In this document: one piece after another, positions 1 to 6,538 of the stretch
Layout of the letters: each line of letters begins with the position of its first letter
Numbering within the stretch: the stretch's first letter is position 1
NCBI RefSeq assembly: GCF_000346505.1
Contig: NZ_ANOH01000306.1
Coordinates: 1-63,317 of the forward strand
Source of the DNA: Aporhodopirellula sallentina SM41
GTDB lineage: Bacteria > Planctomycetota > Planctomycetia > Pirellulales > Pirellulaceae
Length of the DNA: 63,317 bases
Reading direction: 5' to 3'
The notes under the pieces: generated by a model
Seen by the model: the letters and a program-made list of their open reading frames with translations, nothing else
Database searches by the model: none
Told to the model about the DNA's origin: nothing
Program-made: the position numbers and the translations under genes

Positions 1-233
1 CTTAGCGGTCGTCCACTAATAGCGGCAAGCCATCGACCCGTTTTGTTTTTCGTGGTCGGTGGTGCCTCACGATCGCTAATACCGCTAACGATACGATCAT
101 CGCTAAGAGTGAATACCCAGCGTATAGCCTTACCGTTAGACGTTTCTATACTGTCGTCGAACGCCGAAAAGGTGGCTTCATAGTTTCCGGGTGATACGCC
201 GTCGCCACCGGATTCTTGAATTACATATTGCAT
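1..233 (-). CDS. Hypothetical protein of the integrated element, cut by the window edge
   Basis: An open frame starts with ATG at 233 and runs off the left edge of the window, giving 77 visible residues. The protein begins MQYVIQESGGDG and contains NYEATFSAFDD, then IRWVFTLSDDRIVSGISD and later KTGRWLAAISGR. A GGAG ribosome-binding site lies about 9 bases before the ATG. The pattern (a short beta-rich protein with a modest W/F core and a K-G-RWL motif) resembles small phage or plasmid proteins of unknown function that often sit near replication genes; that comparison is from memory and weak. It lies 33 bases downstream of the HTH gene on the same strand, so the two are probably co-transcribed. 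The C-terminus is outside the window, so length and family cannot be judged. Confidence 0.6.
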   Translation of the reverse strand, partial: MQYVIQESGGDGVSPGNYEATFSAFDDSIETSNGKAIRWVFTLSDDRIVSGISDREAPPTTKNKTGRWLAAISGRPL

Positions 234-266
234 AATAAAATGCTCCATAGAAAAAAAGTAAAAAAG

Positions 267-455
267 TTAAAGTGCTGCGTCATCGTCACCGCTGACGACA
301 CCGCTAATACCGGGTAGTGAATCAACATAGGATTTCGGTATCCGGTATTGTTTGCCTATCGACACGCTAGGCATTTCACCACGCTCGATCATTCTTACGA
401 TCGTGGTCGGATGCACGCATAGTAGCGTTGCTACTTCTTTGGTCGTGTAAAACAT
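267..455 (-). CDS. Excisionase-like helix-turn-helix DNA-binding protein
   Basis: A 62-residue protein with a MerR-like winged HTH of the excisionase/HTH_17 type. The N-terminus reads MFYTTKEVATLL, followed by the recognition-helix segment TTIVRMIERGEMPSVSIGK and the wing YRIPKSYVDSL. This is the classic layout of Xis-like and plasmid helix-turn-helix proteins, and the length fits the family. A strong GGAGG ribosome-binding site lies 7 bases before the ATG. Its position near a tyrosine recombinase and a tRNA suggests it is the recombination directionality factor of the element, or a small transcriptional regulator; the sequence cannot separate these. The DNA-binding call is firm, the excisionase role is inference. 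Confidence 0.8.
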   Translation of the reverse strand: MFYTTKEVATLLCVHPTTIVRMIERGEMPSVSIGKQYRIPKSYVDSLPGISGVVSGDDDAAL

Positions 456-623
456 TTCTTAACCTCCGTTAATGAAAGGATTCGAAAAACGTACACCTTA
501 TATAGAGTCGATAAAATAGTTTCTTAAGACAAAATCCGAAAAAACGAAAAAAGTTTTCTCAAGCTTGAAAAGTCTTAAGGATCGACAAAAAACTACTAAC
601 GCATTGTTAGTAGAATCGTGAAC

Positions 624-783
624 GGTGGTGGCAGGTGGCAGGATCGTACCCTTACACTCTTGCCACTCTTGCCACTTGCCACTTGCCACCGGGCAAGGAA
701 AGGTACCCTTTTGCCACTTTTGCCACCTGCCACCTGCCACCTGCCACCTGCCACCTGCCACCTGCCACCTGCCACCGGGCAAA
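624..783. repeat. Heptanucleotide short tandem repeats (TGCCACC / GGTGGCA)
   Basis: Eight perfect tandem copies of TGCCACC run from 721 to 776. They are flanked by spaced or variant copies (CTTGCCA, TTGCCAC) at about 658-690 and 709-720, and by copies in the opposite orientation (GGTGGCA) at about 627-643. Both orientations occur, so the transcript or single strand could fold into a long hairpin. The unit is stop-free in all frames on both strands. It resembles the STRR-type heptamer repeats known from cyanobacteria in kind, not in sequence. The same unit recurs inside the recombinase gene at 1688-1768. Confidence 0.9.
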
Positions 784-938
784 ATAACTTTTTCGATTTT
801 TGTAGTGAACAAACGTTACTATCGACCGGCAACCTATCGTACTGATTTTTTTAGCGTTTTTTTTCCTGTTTTGGGAAAAGCATTGGCGTTATAAGAATCA
901 ACGAATACGAAACCGTTACACCTTTATGCATATAACGG

Positions 939-1060
939 GATCGAGACTTATAACAAAACGATAACGTTATGCGTGTAACTGACCGAGACTCATAAGAAAC
1001 GATAACGTCATGAGTATGATGGACCGAGACTTATAATAAAAACGATAACGTTATGCGTAA
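939..1060. repeat. Three direct repeats of about 41 bp (iteron-like)
   Basis: Three imperfect copies start at 939, 981 and 1022. Each carries GA(T/C)CGAGACT(T/C)ATAA, then a short A-rich spacer, then ACGATAACGT(T/C)ATG. The second half contains the palindrome ATAACGTTAT in copies 1 and 3. The spacing of about 41-42 bases is roughly four helical turns, so a protein binding each copy would sit on one face of the DNA. Candidates are arm-type sites for the recombinase, binding sites for the HTH protein, or replication iterons; the sequence does not decide. Confidence 0.75.
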
Positions 1061-1215
1061 TGTTGTTAGTGTGTATTATGGCCTGGAATCAATAGCCTTA
1101 CGACATATGAAAAACTTTTTCGTTTTTTCTCGTTTTTTCGCTGAACGAATCCGCTACTCACTACGATAGTAGTGATACGGGTAATTCTATTACGATTCAG
1201 CAATCGTAATCGGCA

Positions 1216-1252
1216 AACAAAAAACGCCAACGATTGCCGAACCGTTGGCGTT
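1216..1252 (-). terminator. Rho-independent terminator of the recombinase gene
   Basis: Inverted repeat AACGCCAACG (1223-1232) and CGTTGGCGTT (1243-1252) with a 10-base loop. Read on the minus strand it is followed directly by a T-run. It lies about 30 bases after the recombinase stop codon. A near copy of the same stem is at 2726-2752. Confidence 0.8.
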
Positions 1253-1280
1253 AAACGAATTGCTTAAGCCATAACTATCG

Positions 1281-2585
1281 CTAACCGATTGGCGGTAGTT
1301 TATTTATTGCATCACGCAAGTCGTCATCGTCTAACTTCGTGTACGTGTTCATCGTTAGCGTAATCGTTGAGTGTCTTGCTAACCGTTGGGCGGTAGCGGG
1401 ATGAACACCGGAACGGGCTAACGACGTAATAAACGAAGTACGCAAAGCGTGAAAGTCGATCGTCTCACCGTCATCGTTTGCGATAACGAGACCGGCTCGT
1501 TTTGCGTCACGTTTAAAAAACGTTGATGCGATACCCTCCGACGCCCACGATCCAGGCCATACGTGATCGGTCATAGCTATAGATTCCAGGTAACTAACTA
1601 ACCTACCAACGATAAAGGACGGTAGCGGTAGCGTGACGGTCCTTTTGCCCTTTGCCTCCTTTGCCTTGATCGTGACCGATGCTAGCCCGGTGGCAGGTGG
1701 CAAGTGGCAAGGTGGCAAAGTGGCAGAATCGTCATCGTGATCGGTCTTGCCACTTGCCACTTGCCACGGCACGTCAAACGAAAACGCCGATCGTTTTAAC
1801 GATGCTAGTTCCGATGCACGCAGACCCGTCGACGCTGCGACGACGTACAGCAACGCCCTATCCGATCCACGTAGACGCCAACGCTTACCGCCATACGTCT
1901 TGGCCGTTAACGTCGATTCGTACAGTCTCGTTAGTTCGTCCGTCGTCATCGCTCTGCGAATCTTTCGACGATCAACGTCGGCGTTGAAAAGAGAAACGCT
2001 CTTCAAAGGATCGGTGGTGAGTATGCCTGTTATCCAGAGCCAACGGCTAAACGCTTTTACCGCTCGTAGGTAGTGGTTACAGGTTTCGAGCCCCGGCTTC
2101 GTTTTTCGTCTACGTCCCCCATCGTATTTGCCCTTCGTTCGATAAGCGTTGATCGCTTTGACGATAGCGGTAGCGTTGATCGTTTTCGGTGTCGTGGCGT
2201 TGCTATCACGCAATATATCCGTTGCACGTTTAATCGTTTTCGTAACGTGTGAATCGGATCGACCACGACCACGCAATACCGCTTCATAGTCGGCAAGGTA
2301 AGACGATATCGGTTCGTCGGCTTTCCGATCCGTTGGCGTGATGCCTAGTGCTCGATCCTTATCCGCTTCGGATTGCAGGCGGACCAGCAACGCCAACGAG
2401 GACGTTTCGTCCTCGGTTAACGGTTGCTGTTTCCTCGTCCCGTCTGAGCGTGTCAACGTCCCGTAGAATCGCTTCGATTCGTCGACACGCTTAACCGCAT
2501 CGGGATCGTCTTTCGTCGTTCTCTTACCTGTCTTGGCGTTCACGTATTTCGTGGACTTTTTACGCCAAACTGTTTTCTTCGTCAT
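1281..2585 (-). CDS. Tyrosine recombinase/integrase carrying an in-frame heptamer-repeat insert
   Basis: A 434-residue site-specific recombinase that would integrate and excise the element. The catalytic set is visible: Arg256 in TGLRASEL, His379 and Arg382 in HALR, His405 in RHSTITLT, and the Tyr415 nucleophile in MNTYTKL. A lysine in the AKGKRT segment is the likely beta-hairpin Lys. A core-binding domain precedes it (about residues 90-195). A short AAGGGA ribosome-binding site precedes the ATG. Residues 274-300 are an insert translated from heptamer repeats (begins WQVASGK, ends LPPATG) lying between SFDVP and the ASVTIKAK strand, in the region of the beta-hairpin where family members normally have only a short turn. 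The gene reads away from the 3' end of tRNA-Leu about 225 bases away, the usual arrangement for tRNA-targeted elements. Whether the enzyme is still active with the insert is unknown. Confidence 0.93.
   Translation of the reverse strand: MTKKTVWRKKSTKYVNAKTGKRTTKDDPDAVKRVDESKRFYGTLTRSDGTRKQQPLTEDETSSLALLVRLQSEADKDRALGITPTDRKADEPISSYLADYEAVLRGRGRSDSHVTKTIKRATDILRDSNATTPKTINATAIVKAINAYRTKGKYDGGRRRKTKPGLETCNHYLRAVKAFSRWLWITGILTTDPLKSVSLFNADVDRRKIRRAMTTDELTRLYESTLTAKTYGGKRWRLRGSDRALLYVVAASTGLRASELASLKRSAFSFDVPWQVASGKTDHDDDSATLPPCHLPPATGLASVTIKAKEAKGKRTVTLPLPSFIVGRLVSYLESIAMTDHVWPGSWASEGIASTFFKRDAKRAGLVIANDDGETIDFHALRTSFITSLARSGVHPATAQRLARHSTITLTMNTYTKLDDDDLRDAINKLPPIG
1688..1768. repeat. Heptamer-repeat inverted element inside the recombinase gene
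   Basis: GTGGCAAGTGGCAAG on the left and CTTGCCACTTGCCAC on the right form an inverted repeat around a central segment of about 35 bases. The units match the heptamers at 624-783. The segment is about 81 bases (27 codons), so the reading frame of the recombinase is kept. This looks like a copy of a spreading repeat placed into a coding sequence. Confidence 0.85.
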
Positions 2586-2720
2586 CGTGATCGTTCCCTT
2601 AGTTGGGGGTTACGTTCACGGTGCGGTTGGCAGTCTTCGTGTCGTCAAAACGATACGCTTGGCCGCACGGTGGCCGCACAGAAAACGGTGCGGCCAACGG
2701 AAAACGACCACGACGACACG

Positions 2721-2752
2721 AAAAAACGCCAACGGCTACGAACCGTTGGCGT
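2721..2752 (-). terminator. Rho-independent terminator downstream of tRNA-Leu
   Basis: Perfect 10-bp inverted repeat ACGCCAACGG (2726-2735) / CCGTTGGCGT (2743-2752), loop of 7, followed on the minus strand by six T. It lies about 57 bases past the tRNA 3' end and before the recombinase gene. It is nearly the same stem as the terminator at 1216-1252, so the recombinase unit is bracketed by two related terminators. If the tRNA 3' end is the element boundary, this terminator belongs to the element. Confidence 0.7.
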
Positions 2753-2808
2753 CAGCGTAAATCGTTAAAAACGTCGTGTTTTACGGGGTAAAACGTGACG
2801 ATCACAGA

Positions 2809-2894
2809 TACCCAGGGCGGGACTCGAACCCGCAAGGCCGTATCCGGCCGGGGGATTTTAAATCCCCTGTGTCTGCCAATTCCACCACCTGGGC
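2809..2894 (-). tRNA. tRNA-Leu (anticodon UAA)
   Basis: An 86-base class II tRNA with acceptor 5' arm GCCCAGG pairing with CCTGGGT, discriminator A and no encoded CCA. The anticodon stem GGGGA/TCCCC encloses the 7-base loop TTTAAAA, giving anticodon TAA (decodes UUA/UUG). The long variable arm folds as GGCCG-GATA-CGGCC, and the T arm is GCGGG-TTCGAGT-CCCGC. Position 1-72 is a G-U pair instead of the usual G-C. The 3' end faces the recombinase gene, so this tRNA is the probable integration target of the element on its left. Confidence 0.95.
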
Positions 2895-3317
2895 TGATGC
2901 CGTAAAAGACGGCGTTTTTTGAATTTTCGAGCCAAAATTGATGAGCCGAAAACGTTGATGGTGACAGATTCGGCACCATCCTGACACGGAAGCTGTCTTC
3001 CAGATCGGTAGAATAACCTGTCAGAATGACTCGAAACAGTGGACGAGGTTCAGCTCGCGAACACATCTCGGGCTGGTATCGACAAGACCGCTATGAGAAG
3101 CACTCGGCATCTCTCTCGCAGCCGATTTGACCAAACCGGTGTCTGACGATCGTGATGTCGAGGCGGTAGGGTTAGTCACTCGTGTCGCTTTGAGTCGGTG
3201 GACCGGGCAAGGTGCTTGGTAGTATTCAAATTTGGTCCGATGTTGCGTCTCCGCGTGGATAAAACGGTTGCATGTCGCCATTGGTAACAATACACCGGTT
3301 TCCCTCATCGAACCGTC
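2895..3317. other. Intergenic region upstream of tRNA-Leu; no gene seen
   Basis: About 420 bases with no supported gene; short frames on both strands have no family resemblance. A short stem, ATGCCGT (2897-2903) with ACGGCGT (2909-2915) followed by a T-run to 2920, could be a weak plus-strand terminator or part of the tRNA 5' leader. The tRNA promoter should lie here, but I cannot point to convincing -35/-10 boxes. Confidence 0.4.
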
Positions 3318-4916
3318 CTACCGAACGGTGGTTCGACTCTTCAGGTCATACTTCCCGCCGGCGTCGATCACGACGGGTGTTGGTTTATTGGCAGTCTGGG
3401 TGCCGGACGAGTCATAGAACCATGCCGATCCGCGGCCGAGAACTTCGGCTTGATGTCCCGTGACGACGATCGCGGTGGCCTCATCGATGCCGATGCCCAA
3501 CATCTGAGGGTGTTTCGATAGCAGGCGGGGCAGCGTTCTGTTTCGACCCCGCTCAGCAAAATGAACATCGACGATGACACCACGCAGAAACGAAAGTCCG
3601 GTGTCGTTTCCAGGGTACCACAGGGTTTGATTGGTACGTGGGTCCCCTCGGACGAGAAAGTCACCTTGGATTTGTGCGCCCGCAGATGTGCCCGCGATCA
3701 CACCTCCTCGCTCAAGCACGTCAAGCATTAGCCGGTGCGCGGTCGTATGCTGATACGCGTCCATGAACCGATAGGTCCGCCCACCACCGAAGAAAATTCC
3801 GTCGGCTTTCTTAAGTGGTTCGAGGAAAGCGGTGTCGGAGTTGGCCTTCTCGCGCAGTCCTTCTTCGGCATAAAGCACGGTAACATTCTGACACCCACGG
3901 TCGCGCAGTTTTTTCGCGCTGAACGAGTCGGGTGATTGAGGAATGCAGACGAAGTTGCCGCTCGGCCCTCCCGCCGATTCGATGAAGCGAGTCCACATGT
4001 CGTCGGTACTGCCACCGCCCCCAATAAGAATCAGTGTTCCTTTCTCGACCTCCACCGGTGACGTCGTCTCCGGTGGAAAAACAGAGCGTTCGCGTGATTG
4101 TGCGGAGCGTGTCCAGGAGATGAGATCGGTTGTGAACGGGAGTTGCACGATTCGGGCACCAAACGTTTCGACGCGTTCGGGCCAACCGTTCGCCGCCGGC
4201 ACTCGCGCGACAATGTCATCTTCACCCACAACAGCGACGCGGCGTCCCTGGTGCACCACCATCGCACCGGCGGGCGGAATTTCCCAGTGAACGAGGCCAG
4301 CGACCGGAGCGTTCACTGACTCTTCGCCTGCGGTCTCGTCATCGGCAGCGTTTCTATTCTTTTCAATCTGGTCCGGATTGCCACCTGTCTGCACGACGCC
4401 GCATGGCAACAATCCGAAACCCGAACGAGATTCCCCCGCATCAAACACGAGGACTCCGAGAGATTCCGCGCCACGTCCATGCCCACCCACGGCCACGCCC
4501 ATTTGAGCTAACTCTCGAAGTCGCTCATCAAAACGGGTGCCGATCGCGAAAGAGGTCACGTCGTCCGCGAACCATATTCCCGTCGCTCCGTCCAAGACGG
4601 CCAGCGTCGATGCTGAGTTTGCCTCCGATTCGGATTCCAACCGCAACACGGTGACCTGACCCATCGTCTTTTCCCAAGCATGTCCATCGATGGTGCGATC
4701 GCCACTGATCACAATCACCAGTTTCCCGTCTTGCTCGTTTGCCAACCACGCGAAAGTGCGTCGCGAGACGGTGGAAAGTTCAGTCCGTCCGGTCAACATC
4801 AAGGGACCGGCGAGTGGTGCAACCGGATCGCTCACACCGGGAAGAGGCGTGTTTTGGCTAGCTGCAGCCTGCACCCAAAAAAGGCTCGCGAAAAGCGATA
4901 AGAGAAATGGTTTCAT
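3318..4916 (-). CDS. Secreted cyanophycinase-like S51 peptidase with a duplicated N-terminal half
   Basis: A 532-residue protein. The C-terminal half (about residues 290-505) is a peptidase S51/cyanophycinase domain: GTLILIGGGGS, then FFGGGRTYR (about 376-383), the nucleophile elbow IAGTSAGAQ with Ser411, and VDVHFAERGR with a likely catalytic His. Cyanophycinases cut the Asp-Arg storage polymer cyanophycin into beta-Asp-Arg. I chose the start at 4916, not the longer frame from 5006, because MKPFLLSLFASLFWVQAAAS is a clean signal peptide; export suggests it acts outside the cytoplasm. The N-terminal half repeats the fold weakly (GIWFADDVTSF, then GVAVGGHGRGAESLG) without the Ser. The gene downstream of iaaA-like 5349-6248 fits a degradation pair. 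Substrate is inferred; a general S51 exopeptidase is the alternative. Confidence 0.82.
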   Translation of the reverse strand: MKPFLLSLFASLFWVQAAASQNTPLPGVSDPVAPLAGPLMLTGRTELSTVSRRTFAWLANEQDGKLVIVISGDRTIDGHAWEKTMGQVTVLRLESESEANSASTLAVLDGATGIWFADDVTSFAIGTRFDERLRELAQMGVAVGGHGRGAESLGVLVFDAGESRSGFGLLPCGVVQTGGNPDQIEKNRNAADDETAGEESVNAPVAGLVHWEIPPAGAMVVHQGRRVAVVGEDDIVARVPAANGWPERVETFGARIVQLPFTTDLISWTRSAQSRERSVFPPETTSPVEVEKGTLILIGGGGSTDDMWTRFIESAGGPSGNFVCIPQSPDSFSAKKLRDRGCQNVTVLYAEEGLREKANSDTAFLEPLKKADGIFFGGGRTYRFMDAYQHTTAHRLMLDVLERGGVIAGTSAGAQIQGDFLVRGDPRTNQTLWYPGNDTGLSFLRGVIVDVHFAERGRNRTLPRLLSKHPQMLGIGIDEATAIVVTGHQAEVLGRGSAWFYDSSGTQTANKPTPVVIDAGGKYDLKSRTTVR

Positions 4917-5348
4917 GAGTAGCCGGGTTGGTTTGGAGTTAGAGCGGGCAGAGAGAGATGCGAAAGAACCATTCGAAGAACGAGATAAAGAGCGAAAGTT
5001 ATGCAACTTTCACTCATGCAATGACCTGTGGAAGTAGACTCTTTCGCGCGGTATCGAGAATGAGTTATCCGGTAAGGACTGGCATCGGAGGCCTGAACGA
5101 TGGTGAATCCAGCGACAGTGAAAGCACACGTTATCGTTTGATGAAAATGAGTTCCTATAACGGAAACAGCATGTTGGGACAGAGTGGTCATTGGCAGATG
5201 CAACGGGGCAATCTCGACGTGATCGACTGAGTCTGTGACCGAGAGACCAGGCGATTTCCATCCAACGTTGGAGTTTGACGGAATGGCGTGCGTCGCTTCG
5301 CCGGGCTATTGGAATCAACATGAGACGCAGGACCATTGCGAGGACAGG
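4917..5348. other. Intergenic region; no gene seen
   Basis: About 430 bases between the isoaspartyl peptidase stop and the start of the cyanophycinase-like gene. Frames here (for example 5010-5336) show no family resemblance. The gap makes a separate promoter for the cyanophycinase-like gene likely, but no clear promoter motif is visible. Confidence 0.4.
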
Positions 5349-6248
5349 TCAAAACACCAACGCTGTTCCCTCATCGCCGTCGCTGGTGGCCCAACCACGA
5401 CGCATGATGCGAGTTGTGGCATGCATGATGATTTCGCCATCGCAGCCGATTCCGATCATGCCTCCTGATTCAGCGGGCAGCACCTCATCCATCACGGCCT
5501 CGATCGCTTGCTGAGCGGATAGGGAGAGGTACTTGACCATCCAAGCTGCCTGCGCGGCGGCCGAATGTCGTAGGAACCGTTCGCCAAAACCGGTCGCGCT
5601 GACCGCCAGCACGTTGTTTTCAGCATAGGTGCCTGCGCCAACGATCGGTGAATCTCCAACACGTCCGGGCAGAGCTCGGGTAACACCACCGGTCGATGTT
5701 CCGGCCGCCAGGTTGCCACGGTTATCCATCGCGACAGCGCCGACGGTACCCAAGCTAACTCGATGACTTCGTTCGGGTTGATGATGGTCGATAAAATACT
5801 CCGGTGAAACGGATTGGCACCCGATATTGAGCGCAAATTGATCTGCCCCCGGCCCCGCAAGGAGACGGTGTCGGCCGTCTCGCAAAACGCATCTGGCCGC
5901 ATGAATGGGGTTGGCAATCCGCGTCACTGCAGCGACTGCCCCTGAATCGCCGGTTGCCCCGTCCATCAAGCATGCGTCTAATTCGAACGATCCTCCCTGA
6001 CGCATCACCGATCCGCGCCCCGCATTGAACGCCGGATTGTCTTCCAATGCAGAGACCGCTGCCTGCACCGCGTCCAAGGCAGCACCACCGGCACGCAAGA
6101 TGGAGCGTCCCGCATCGAGCGACGTCTGCAGTCCCGATCGACATGCTCGGTTGTTATTTTCCACCAGGCTTTCCTCGATCATCGCACCACCATGGACTAC
6201 CAGGGTCCACTTCGAGCGATGCGATGTCGAATCCATGGAGCGGATCAC
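5349..6248 (-). CDS. Isoaspartyl peptidase / plant-type L-asparaginase (Ntn hydrolase)
   Basis: A 299-residue precursor of the type 2 asparaginase family. It autocleaves before a Thr that becomes the N-terminal nucleophile; here that is Thr168 in SLGTVGAVA. Supporting motifs are VVHGGA near the start, NPAFNAGRGSV (about 71-81), ELDACLMDG and NLAAGTSTGG (about 179-188). The enzymes hydrolyse beta-aspartyl peptides and asparagine; beta-Asp-Arg from cyanophycin is one known substrate class, which fits the cyanophycinase-like gene 430 bases downstream. The GTG at 6248 overlaps the stop of the upstream lipoprotein gene; an ATG at 6236, just after that stop, is an equally possible start. No signal peptide is seen, so it is probably cytoplasmic, in contrast to the exported S51 protein. 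Length is normal for the family. Confidence 0.9.
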   Translation of the reverse strand: MIRSMDSTSHRSKWTLVVHGGAMIEESLVENNNRACRSGLQTSLDAGRSILRAGGAALDAVQAAVSALEDNPAFNAGRGSVMRQGGSFELDACLMDGATGDSGAVAAVTRIANPIHAARCVLRDGRHRLLAGPGADQFALNIGCQSVSPEYFIDHHQPERSHRVSLGTVGAVAMDNRGNLAAGTSTGGVTRALPGRVGDSPIVGAGTYAENNVLAVSATGFGERFLRHSAAAQAAWMVKYLSLSAQQAIEAVMDEVLPAESGGMIGIGCDGEIIMHATTRIMRRGWATSDGDEGTALVF

Positions 6249-6394
6249 CGGTTGGCTCGCATCTCTTCGGCATATTCGTCCGCGTAGATTTGTTGCTGTT
6301 CGGGGGTAGCCTCAATCACGACGGGCTCGGAACTGCAGCCCAAGACACCACACGAGATAACGATCACCGTCGAAAGCAGAAGGATAGTTTTCAT
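6245..6394 (-). CDS. Small lipoprotein
   Basis: A 49-residue protein starting at ATG 6394 (the frame extends upstream to 6442, but the signal peptide begins here). MKTILLLSTVIVISCGVLGC is a lipoprotein signal with lipobox VLGC and Cys20. The mature part is about 30 residues, acidic and probably helical (PEQQQIYADEYAEEM). Tiny lipoproteins of this kind are common in planctomycetes; function is unknown. The stop overlaps the possible GTG start of the isoaspartyl peptidase gene, so the two are likely translated together. Confidence 0.7.
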   Translation of the reverse strand: MKTILLLSTVIVISCGVLGCSSEPVVIEATPEQQQIYADEYAEEMRANR

Positions 6395-6538
6395 GACAAA
6401 AGTCGATTGTTGAGAGAAAGAAACGTAGGACGTTGGAAACAAAGAAACGCGAACGCGACGCCCGTGACTCGAGGGAAGTCGCCAATGACGCCGCGTTTGG
6501 AAATCATCACGACAGCATGATGCGAGACGACGAGCTAT

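Larger units (their letters stand above)
456..1215. other. Non-coding, repeat-rich stretch between the excisionase-like gene and the recombinase terminator
   Basis: No convincing gene is visible in about 760 bases. Open frames at 618-894 on the plus strand and 498-832 on the minus strand exist only because the heptamer repeats contain no stop codon in any frame. The stretch holds heptamer repeats (624-783) and three direct repeats of about 41 bases (939-1060); the rest is AT-rich compared with the chromosomal part of the window. It is the likely place for promoters and for recombinase or replication-protein binding sites of the element. Confidence 0.6.

Noticed and set aside
498-894. Open frames on both strands with WQVAGG or CHLPPAT repeats
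   Set aside because: They arise from the stop-free heptamer repeat; no start signal or non-repeat domain supports a protein.
624-1060. CRISPR array
   Set aside because: The heptamers are contiguous with no spacers, and the 41-bp units are whole direct repeats without a repeat/spacer pattern. No cas gene is present.
2752-3066. Minus-strand open frame of 104 residues near the tRNA
   Set aside because: It reads through the tRNA-Leu gene and contains tRNA-derived peptide; not a real gene.
4917-5006. N-terminal extension of the cyanophycinase-like protein
   Set aside because: The extra 30 residues are Ser/Arg-rich and precede a clean signal peptide; the start at 4916 is more likely.
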